64,000 bases of DNA, taken from assembly GCA_022071945.1 (NCBI GenBank), contig JAJVIN010000039.1:102735-166734 (forward strand). The letters run 5' to 3'. The notes under the pieces are model-generated. The model was not told the DNA's origin and ran no database searches. It was given only the letters and a program-made list of their open reading frames with translations. The position numbers and the translations under genes are program-made. Position 1 is the first letter of the stretch; each line of letters begins with the position of its first letter. Source of the DNA: Thermoanaerobaculia bacterium. Lineage in GTDB: Bacteria > Acidobacteriota > Thermoanaerobaculia > UBA5066. Below, piece by piece: positions 15,567 to 22,502 of the stretch.

Positions 15567-16171
15567 CTCCCCTTCTCCGGACGGATGCGGCCGAAGAGAT
15601 GGACCCCGCTTCTCGCGATCTTCGGAACCGTCAGGAGGAAGATGGCTCCGAGCCCCAGAACGACGATCAGCGCCACGATGGGGAGGAAGATCGCCACCAG
15701 GGCCTGCAAGAACGCCAGGATGTCCTCGGCAATCGACAGCGCGATGTTGGCGACGCCGGCGGTGAGGGCCGTGGACGTCATGCGCGCCGCGCTCTTGAGA
15801 AGGTGCGAAAGCATCGCGACGAAGCCGCCGGAACCTCCCGCAACGATGTCGAGAAGGACGCTGTCGTTCTGGGGTCCGACAGCCGCGATGGCCAGAACCG
15901 CGCCCGAGAGCGGCCGGATGACCGAGTGGATCACGTCCCAGACGTGGTCGAGCCCCGGGATCTTGTCGGCGAAGAACTCGAGAAGGAACAGGATTCCGAG
16001 CGTGACGAGCGCGGCGTCGCTCGAGAGGAGCGCTCCAATGGCGCCCGGGAACTCCTTCGGAAAGAGACGCACGATGCCCCCGTAGACCAGGAGCACGGCG
16101 TAGGCGTTCAGACCGGCCCCGGCCGCCAGGCCGAGCCCGGTTCCGAAGACGGCGGGCAAGGATTCGGTCAT
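15548..16171 (-). CDS. DUF4126 membrane protein
   Basis: A 207-residue membrane protein. It begins LPAVFGTGLGLAAGAGLNAYAVLLVYG and contains LLEFFADKIPGLDHVWDVIHSVIRPLSGAVLA near residue 65. That is the signature of DUF4126: a FxADKIPxxDxxWD motif followed by a repeated transmembrane unit. Five or six hydrophobic segments are visible. Function is unknown for the family. ATG at 16171 overlaps the stop of the upstream DnaJ/TPR gene (ATGA), so the pair is coupled; rnpB follows 11 nt after its stop. Confidence 0.85.
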   Translation of the reverse strand: MTESLPAVFGTGLGLAAGAGLNAYAVLLVYGGIVRLFPKEFPGAIGALLSSDAALVTLGILFLLEFFADKIPGLDHVWDVIHSVIRPLSGAVLAIAAVGPQNDSVLLDIVAGGSGGFVAMLSHLLKSAARMTSTALTAGVANIALSIAEDILAFLQALVAIFLPIVALIVVLGLGAIFLLTVPKIARSGVHLFGRIRPEKGSPPPTG

Positions 16172-17670
16172 CGGCCTGGCTTCTGAGAGGCGATCTCGGC
16201 CAGCGAAGCCTGAGCCCGGCGATTGGCCGGATCGATCCTGAGGATCTCCTTCAGGGCCTTCGTTCGCTCGTTCTCGTTTCTCTCGTACGCGTAGCACTCG
16301 GAAAGCTCGAAGAGCAGATCGACGTTGTCGGGGATCTTCCCCAGGCCGCGGCGAAGGGTCTCCGAGGCTTGTCGGGCCCATTTGGGGTTTTTTCGCTGGA
16401 TTCTGGCGAGCATGACCCAGTACTCGGGGCGTTCGGGCTCGAACTCGACCGACTGCCGGATCATCTCGTAGGCCGGGTAGTAGTCCCCCATCTCGTAGAG
16501 CTCCCGGGCCTTGTGGTAGTTGCGCTTGGCGATGTCGAGCTGGACGTCTCTCGTCGGCCCGCCGGCGAAGACGGCCGAGGAGTTCCCCCCCTGCTCCTGG
16601 GCGAAGTCGTAGCTCTTGCGCGACTCCGAGTTCTTGAAGACGCGCTGAGCCTGCTTGACGCGGCGCGAAAGGACCTCCAGCGCATCCCGGTAATCGGCGA
16701 AGGGCGCCTTCAGGGAGTGATCCGGGTGGAAGATCCGGGCGCGGTCGTGGATGGCCTCCACGATTTCGTCGTCCGTCACCGCGTTGGTGATTCCCAGGAA
16801 GTCGTAGAGGTTGATCCAGTCGATCCGCCGGTACGTTTGCTTGACGATCGTCAGGTGCCGCTCCATGTCCTCGATGCTCTGGGGCGGCGCGCCGATCAAC
16901 TCGATGTTGAGAGGGCGGTTCGACGGGGTGTCCTCGCCCTTGCTCTTCTTCGTCGTGCTCGCGGGGAGCGTCTGGATGATGCCGACCGCGCGAAGCTGGC
17001 TGATGACCGAGGGAGCGTCGGTGATCTCGGCGACCGTGCGGATGCCGTCGACTCGTCTCAAGATCTCCGCTTCCTGCGGCTGCAGCACGATCACCTGGTA
17101 CCGGAGCCACAGGTCCTCGTTGAGAACCGGCCGCGACTTTGGGTCGGGTGCCGAGATGCCAGGGCCGTTGAGCGGAACCCGTCGAAGAGCCTCCATCAGA
17201 AGAGATGCATTGGACTGATCGAACCGCACCGGGGGCTCGGGAACCTCCTCGAGGTTCGAGATCGTGTAGTTCCCCGCGTTCCAGCGAAACGAATCGAAGA
17301 GGAGGCGCTCCGCCAGGGCCCGCACACAGGCATCGGCGATGTAGGGCGGTACGGCCCCCGTCTCCTTCAGGACTTTCGCCAGTCCCCTTCCGGGCTCTGA
17401 AAGAGCCTTCTCGAAGGCCTGGAACAGGACTTTCTCGTCCGCGAGTCCGAACTTGCGGAGCAGGTCCCCGACGAACTGTGCCTCGCGGTTGGACGAGGCC
17501 GTGATGACCTGTCCCCGGTCGAACAGAAAAGTCCGCTCCTCTCCCATCTTCGCCACCAGGACCTTCGCGGAGGCCCGCTCGGCAAAGAGATTGCGGAAGA
17601 CATCGACGAGGGGCGTTCGCTCGAGCGAACCGCCCGTGACTGTGCCCGGTCCCTGAGATTCACGAGACAT
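16168..17670 (-). CDS. DUF4388 (PATAN) / J-domain / TPR protein
   Basis: A 500-residue three-part protein. Residues 12-110 form a DUF4388-like domain (GSLERTPLVDVFRNLFAERASAKVLV, then FDRGQVITASSN). This module recurs in signalling proteins of Acidobacteria and Myxococci. Residues about 284-350 form a J-domain-like helical hairpin (NLYDFLGITNAVTDDEIVEAI, with FHPDHSLK supplying the HPD motif) that would recruit DnaK. The C-terminus from about 380 has TPR-like helices (NYHKARELYEMGDYYPAYEMI). I chose the ATG at 17670, 14 nt after the uvrC stop; the longer frame is the shadow of uvrC. Function unknown; the layout suggests a chaperone adaptor. Confidence 0.8.
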   Translation of the reverse strand: MSRESQGPGTVTGGSLERTPLVDVFRNLFAERASAKVLVAKMGEERTFLFDRGQVITASSNREAQFVGDLLRKFGLADEKVLFQAFEKALSEPGRGLAKVLKETGAVPPYIADACVRALAERLLFDSFRWNAGNYTISNLEEVPEPPVRFDQSNASLLMEALRRVPLNGPGISAPDPKSRPVLNEDLWLRYQVIVLQPQEAEILRRVDGIRTVAEITDAPSVISQLRAVGIIQTLPASTTKKSKGEDTPSNRPLNIELIGAPPQSIEDMERHLTIVKQTYRRIDWINLYDFLGITNAVTDDEIVEAIHDRARIFHPDHSLKAPFADYRDALEVLSRRVKQAQRVFKNSESRKSYDFAQEQGGNSSAVFAGGPTRDVQLDIAKRNYHKARELYEMGDYYPAYEMIRQSVEFEPERPEYWVMLARIQRKNPKWARQASETLRRGLGKIPDNVDLLFELSECYAYERNENERTKALKEILRIDPANRRAQASLAEIASQKPGR

Positions 17671-17684
17671 TGCGGCAAATGTTA

Positions 17685-19490
17685 TCAAGCCTTCTGGGAT
17701 TGGCTCTCGGCGAACTCCGTGACCCGGCGCGACGCGGCCTTGCCCGCTACCTTTTCCAGCTCCTGAACGGACGCGGCGAAAACGGTTTCGACCGAGCCGA
17801 AGTGCGAGAGGAGCCGCCGCACCGTTCTGGGACCGACCCCCGGAATCGAGAGGAGAGTCGATTCGGTGAGGGTTTTCGCCAGGGACTTCCTGTGGTGCTT
17901 GATCCCGAATCGGTGGGCCTCGTCGCGGGCCCGCTGCAAGAGCTTGAGCCCCGCGTGGCGCCTCGGGAGGACGACGGGAGCCGAGCGGCCGGGCAGAAAA
18001 ACGAGTTCCTCCCTCTTTGCGAGGCTGGCCGCCGGGATCTCGAGGCCCAGCCGGTCGAGCGACGAGAGCGCGGCGGAGAGCTGTCCCTTGCCCCCGTCGA
18101 TCAGAAGAAGGTCGGGGAGCGGCCCGTTCTCGTCCTTGACGCGCCGGTACCGGCGATGGACCGCCTCGGAAAGCGAGGCGAAGTCGTCGGGCGCGGGAAG
18201 ATCCAGCTTGAAGACACGGTACTCGCCAGGCGCGGCCTCTCCATCGATGAAGACCACGCAGGAGGCATACGTCAAGGCGCCCTGAAAGTGCGAGATGTCG
18301 AAGCACTCGATCCGGGAAGGACGCCTGTCGAGGTCCAGCGCCTTCGCCAGGGCGAGGGTCGCCTTCTCTCCTGCCTCGCGGGCCTTCTTGAACCGCCGGA
18401 TGTGGTTTTGCCGGGCGTTGTCCCGGGCGATGCGGGACCTTTCGAAGCTCGCTCCCCTCAGAGGGGTCCTGAGGGTCACCCGGCTTCCGCGCCTTTCCGA
18501 GAGCCAGGTCTCGAGATCTTCCAGGGCCTCTGTCTCGACCTCGGCGGGCAAGTGGATTTCCTTCGGAATGAAGGATGTCGAGTCGTAGTACTGGCCGAGA
18601 AGGGCGGGCCACAGCTCGGCGGCGTCGACCTCGCCGATCCGCTCCCAGAAGAACTCTCGCGTGTCGAGGACCGTCCCGCCCCTGACGACGAGGAGGGCGA
18701 CGGAGAGGTTGCCGCCATCGAGGAAGTCGCCAAAGACGTCGACGTCCTCGCCGGAGAGACGCTGGACGATCTGTTTCTGCTGAAGCTCCTGGATCGTCTT
18801 CAGGCAATCGCGGTAGGCGGCGGCCATCTCGTAGTTCTCGGTCTCGGCCGCCCCGAGCATCTTCTCCTCGAGGCGAGACGCCAGCTCGTCGTTCTTCCCC
18901 TGAAGGAAAAGGACGACATCCCGGACCGCCTCGCCGTAGGCCTCCCTTGTCGTCAGGCCAGACACGCACGGCGCCAGGCAGGCGTGCATGTCGTAGTAGA
19001 GGCAGGGACGCGGGAGCTTTCCGTCGATCTCGATGCGGCACGTCCGGATCTGGAAGAGCCTCGTGATGATCTTCATCGCGCCGCGGCACGTGCGGGCCGG
19101 GAGAAACGGGCCGAAGTAACTGTGCCCGTCTCTTTGGAGCCGGCGGGTCACGTGCGCTCTCGGCCACTCTTCGCCCGTCGTCACCTTGATGTACGGGTAG
19201 GTCTTGTCGTCTCGAAGCAGGATGTTGTAGCGCGGCCTGTGCTTCTTGATGAAGGCGTTCTCGAGCGCCAGGGCCTCGCTCTCCGTGTTGGCGACGACCG
19301 TGTCGATCGCGACCGCCTCGAAGAGCATCGCCTCGGTTTTCGGGTGCTTCTCCCCCGCCGAGAAGTAAGAAGCGAGCCGCTTCCTGATCGAGCGCGCCTT
19401 GCCGACGTAGAGGATCTTCCCCTTCGCGTCCCGGTAGAGGTAGATGCCGGGCTGGTCGGGATACACCGAAAGGTCAGGAGCCAGGATCAC
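17685..19490 (-). CDS. uvrC: Excinuclease ABC subunit C
   Basis: Makes the two incisions flanking a DNA lesion in nucleotide excision repair. A 601-residue protein. The GIY-YIG nuclease domain lies at residues 8-90 (PGIYLYRDAKGKILYVGKA), a UVR motif near 200 (LASRLEEKMLGAAETENYEMA), the RNase H-like endonuclease domain at about 375-535 (ECFDISHFQGALTYASCVVF and LLLIDGGKGQL), and tandem HhH motifs at the end (LLSIPGVGPRTVRRLLSHFGS). The GTG start is preceded by an in-frame TAG four codons upstream, so it is the first possible start. Family length is about 600. Confidence 0.96.
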   Translation of the reverse strand: MILAPDLSVYPDQPGIYLYRDAKGKILYVGKARSIRKRLASYFSAGEKHPKTEAMLFEAVAIDTVVANTESEALALENAFIKKHRPRYNILLRDDKTYPYIKVTTGEEWPRAHVTRRLQRDGHSYFGPFLPARTCRGAMKIITRLFQIRTCRIEIDGKLPRPCLYYDMHACLAPCVSGLTTREAYGEAVRDVVLFLQGKNDELASRLEEKMLGAAETENYEMAAAYRDCLKTIQELQQKQIVQRLSGEDVDVFGDFLDGGNLSVALLVVRGGTVLDTREFFWERIGEVDAAELWPALLGQYYDSTSFIPKEIHLPAEVETEALEDLETWLSERRGSRVTLRTPLRGASFERSRIARDNARQNHIRRFKKAREAGEKATLALAKALDLDRRPSRIECFDISHFQGALTYASCVVFIDGEAAPGEYRVFKLDLPAPDDFASLSEAVHRRYRRVKDENGPLPDLLLIDGGKGQLSAALSSLDRLGLEIPAASLAKREELVFLPGRSAPVVLPRRHAGLKLLQRARDEAHRFGIKHHRKSLAKTLTESTLLSIPGVGPRTVRRLLSHFGSVETVFAASVQELEKVAGKAASRRVTEFAESQSQKA

Positions 19491-19561
19491 TGGCGGATTC
19501 TAGTGATCCCGGCTCCTGTGTGGCAGGGGCGAGGGGCCCGGCGATCGACCGACAGGGGCAG

Positions 19562-21211
19562 TCAGAACATCTTGCCGAGCTTCGTTGCGATGTCCGAGAC
19601 CTTGACGTAGCCGAAGAACCTCCCGCTGCCGACGAGGCCGAGGGCCTCGGCGAGCTTCTCTTTCGGATCGGTCGCGTAGAGGGCTCCGAACGCGCGCTTG
19701 GTGAACTCGTGGAACGACTCGTTGTACGGGTACCACCAGGGCATCGAGGGTGAATCCCCGAGATCGACGCTGACGTGCTTGACGTTGACGAGCTCCATCA
19801 GGCCGTAGACCGAGTGGCTGCGGCCAATGCCCGATTTCTTGATGCCGCCCCAGGTGGCCGTCGGCTCGCCGAAGGAGAAGAGGTGGTCGTTGATCGTGAC
19901 CGTTCCCGCCTGCAGCTCCTCGGCGAGCCTCTGGGCGATCCTCTTCGACCGGGTCCAGCCGGAGGCGGTCAGCCCGTACTCCGAGTCGTTGGCGAGCGCA
20001 ATGGCCTCGTCGAGAGACTCGACGACCTGGATCGGCAGAAGCGGCCCGAAGGTCTCCTCCGTCATGCACCGCATCGTGTGGTCGACGTCCGAAAGGACGG
20101 TCGGCGGGTACCAGTAGCCCTTCGCCTTCGGCCGCCGGCCTCCGCAGAGGACCTTCGCCCCCTTCTCGATGGCGTCCTTGACCTGCTCCTCGACGACGAG
20201 GCGCTGCCCCGCCGTCGTCATCGGGCCGAGGTCGGTCGACTCGTTCAAAGGGTCGCCGACCCGGATCTCCTGGGTTCTCTGCACGACGAGCTCGGTGAAC
20301 TTCTTCGCGACCTTGCTCAGGACGTAGACCCGCTCGATGGCACCGCAGCTCTGGCCGGCGTTCACGAACGCGCCCCAGACGACCCCGGTCGCAGTCCGCT
20401 CGAGATCGGCGTCCTCGCAGATGATCGCGGGGTCCTTTCCCCCGAGCTCGAGGACGACTCCGGTGAGGTTCCTGGCCGCCCGCTGCATGACGTGCATCCC
20501 GGTCTCGACGGAGCCGGTGAAGAGGATCTTGGCGATGGCGGGATGCTCGATGAGATGGTTCACGTCCGCGCCCGTCGGAGTCACCACATTGACGACGCCC
20601 GGCGGGAGGCCGGCCCAGCGGCACATGTCGCCGATGGCGATTCCCGTCAGAGCCGTGGCCGACGCGGGCTTGAGGACCACTGTGTTGCCGGCCGCCAGGC
20701 ACGCGGCGACCTCGACGAACGGGATGCCGAAGGGGTAGTTCCACGGAGTCACGACCGCGATGACGCCGAGCGGGTCGAAGCGGAAGGACCCGGTCTTGTG
20801 AGCGAAGAGGATCTGCTCGTACTCGACGGGACGGGGCCTCAGGAGCTCCTCCGTCTTCCTCGAAAGGTACCGGAGCGTGTCGGCCGCCGGGACGATGTCG
20901 ACGGCCCGGGCCTCCGCGATTGGCTTCCCCTGCTCGCGTGCGATCAGCTCGGCCAGGGGCTCGTTCATCTCGCGCACGATGTTGAGGAGCTTCAGGAGAA
21001 ACTTCTCGCGGTCCTTGACGGGACGCCGGCTCCAGCTCTCGAAGGCCTTCTGGCTCGACGCCACCGCGGCGTCGATCTCGGCCTTTCCGGAGCGGTAGAC
21101 CGTCTCGAAGGCGCGCCCCGTGGATGGACTGACGGCGCTGAAGGTGTCGGACGTTTCCACGTCCTGACCGTCGATGATGGGCTTGTTCGTAAAGAGGTGG
21201 TCTTGTTTCAC
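19562..21211 (-). CDS. NAD(P)-dependent aldehyde dehydrogenase
   Basis: Oxidises an aldehyde to the acid with NAD(P)+. The 549-residue protein has the family landmarks in order: VVTPWNYPFGIPF near residue 150, VLKPASATALTG, ILFTGSVETG, VVLELGGKDPAIICEDAD with the general-base Glu, and FVNAGQSCGAIERVYV with the catalytic Cys near 302. It is about 50 residues longer than the usual 480-500; the extra C-terminal part from about 490 (PYNESFHEFTKRAFGALYA) resembles the tail of membrane-associated fatty aldehyde dehydrogenases. Start GTG at 21211 overlaps the SDR gene stop (GTGA). The substrate is unknown; a long-chain aldehyde is a reasonable guess. Confidence 0.88.
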   Translation of the reverse strand: MKQDHLFTNKPIIDGQDVETSDTFSAVSPSTGRAFETVYRSGKAEIDAAVASSQKAFESWSRRPVKDREKFLLKLLNIVREMNEPLAELIAREQGKPIAEARAVDIVPAADTLRYLSRKTEELLRPRPVEYEQILFAHKTGSFRFDPLGVIAVVTPWNYPFGIPFVEVAACLAAGNTVVLKPASATALTGIAIGDMCRWAGLPPGVVNVVTPTGADVNHLIEHPAIAKILFTGSVETGMHVMQRAARNLTGVVLELGGKDPAIICEDADLERTATGVVWGAFVNAGQSCGAIERVYVLSKVAKKFTELVVQRTQEIRVGDPLNESTDLGPMTTAGQRLVVEEQVKDAIEKGAKVLCGGRRPKAKGYWYPPTVLSDVDHTMRCMTEETFGPLLPIQVVESLDEAIALANDSEYGLTASGWTRSKRIAQRLAEELQAGTVTINDHLFSFGEPTATWGGIKKSGIGRSHSVYGLMELVNVKHVSVDLGDSPSMPWWYPYNESFHEFTKRAFGALYATDPKEKLAEALGLVGSGRFFGYVKVSDIATKLGKMF

Positions 21212-22338
21212 ACCATCGCTCCGCGTGTGATGTCGTTCACGTTCTTCAAGTAGAACGCGACGAGGCGCTGGACGTAGTCCTTGAAAGGCGGGCAGCTGAC
21301 GCCGAATTGCGCAAGATCGGCGCTGGCCTGGCTCGCATCGAAGCGGCACTCGTGGTCGAAGTACTCCAGGGTCTGAACCGGCATCCCGAACATCTTCTGG
21401 ATCACGGACGGAGAAAACGCGACCTTGGCGACGGCAAGGGGAATGGGCGCGTAGACGAACGACTTTCCGAGCGATTTCGAGAACAGTTCCTCGATCTCGA
21501 ACGCCGTCAGCGGGTTGGGGTCGGTCAGGTGATAGGTCTTGCCAATCGCGCCTTCCCAGGTCGAGAGCCGGGCGATGGCCTCGAGGACGAAATCGATGGG
21601 AACGAGATTCACGGGCGCGGTCCCCGAGCCGACTTTCATGAAGACGCCTGGGGACGGCAGCTTGTTCATCGCGTTCAGGGCGAAGTAGGGGCCGTCGAAC
21701 TTGGCCGTCACCCCTGTCTCCGAGTCTCCCACCACTATCCCGGGCCTGTAGATGGCGCTCGGCAGCTCGCTTTTCGCCACGGCCACTTCCGCCAGGAACT
21801 TCGTCTCTTCGTAGTAGTTCTTGAACTTCTGTCCGACATCGAGGTCGCTCTCTCGAAAGACTCCCACCGCCGTTCCCGACACGTAGGCCGTCGAGACGTA
21901 GTCCAGGCGCTCGAGATGCCCGCACTCGGAGAGAAACTCGATGACGTTCCGGGTCCCCTCGACGTTGACCCGCATCCCGACTTCTCGCGCGACCGCCAGG
22001 TCGTAGGCCGCTGCGAGGTGGTAGCACCCCGTCAGACGCGCATGAAGCTCGTGGGCTTCTTCCGAGGCGATCCCGAGCCCCGGGCTCGTGATGTCTCCCG
22101 TCACCAGCTGGATTCGGTCTTTCGTCTGGGGATGCGAGGCGGAAAGGTCCTGGACGGACTTCCTTGCCATTCCAAGGAACTTCTCCTGGACGAGGCACAC
22201 GAAGACAGTCTCCGACTGCAGCTCCAGAAGGCGCGGGATCAGGCGGGCGCCGATGAACCCAGGGAATCCCGTGAACAGGACCGTGCGCTTGCGGGAAGCG
22301 GAGGCAGATTTCTTTCGGGAAGCTCGTTGCGCTGTCAC
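21208..22338 (-). CDS. Extended SDR / fatty acyl-CoA reductase-like NAD(P)-binding protein
   Basis: A 376-residue protein with a Rossmann N-terminus (VLFTGFPGFIGARLIPRLLE, residues 20-39; the TGxxGxxG pattern), AAAYDLAVAREVGMRVNVEGTRNV near 110 and the active-site YYEETKFLAE (YxxxK) near 173. The arrangement fits the extended SDR class that includes the reductase domain of fatty acyl-CoA reductases and OleD-type enzymes; NAFEIEEL-type C-terminal segments are consistent. It is coupled by GTGA to the downstream aldehyde dehydrogenase, suggesting a shared lipid or aldehyde pathway. The GTG start at 22338 is preceded by a weak TAGG; the region 22339-22502 separates it from the helicase. Confidence 0.7.
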   Translation of the reverse strand: MTAQRASRKKSASASRKRTVLFTGFPGFIGARLIPRLLELQSETVFVCLVQEKFLGMARKSVQDLSASHPQTKDRIQLVTGDITSPGLGIASEEAHELHARLTGCYHLAAAYDLAVAREVGMRVNVEGTRNVIEFLSECGHLERLDYVSTAYVSGTAVGVFRESDLDVGQKFKNYYEETKFLAEVAVAKSELPSAIYRPGIVVGDSETGVTAKFDGPYFALNAMNKLPSPGVFMKVGSGTAPVNLVPIDFVLEAIARLSTWEGAIGKTYHLTDPNPLTAFEIEELFSKSLGKSFVYAPIPLAVAKVAFSPSVIQKMFGMPVQTLEYFDHECRFDASQASADLAQFGVSCPPFKDYVQRLVAFYLKNVNDITRGAMV

Positions 22339-22502
22339 AACCTACAGTCTAATCCTTAATCGCTTGACGGGATCCGTGCTCACACAGAGGACGGGCGGCC
22401 GGACCGGGAAGAGCCGGACAGATTTCCGAGGCCCCGGACGGATGCGGCCTTGACGACCGCCGTAAATGACTGTACGAGGAGACGTTACCTTGGTTCCATG
22501 CC
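22339..22502. other. Intergenic gap between SDR gene and helicase gene
   Basis: 164 nt with no convincing ORF. On the minus strand it would carry the leader and promoter of the SDR-aldehyde dehydrogenase pair. I see no strong -35/-10 pair; the stretch near 22350-22372 is the most A/T-rich part. No terminator hairpin with a T-tract was seen after the helicase stop. Confidence 0.4.

Noticed and set aside
19491..19561. Possible terminator between uvrC and the aldehyde dehydrogenase gene
   Set aside because: GC-rich but with no clear stem followed by a T-run in either direction.
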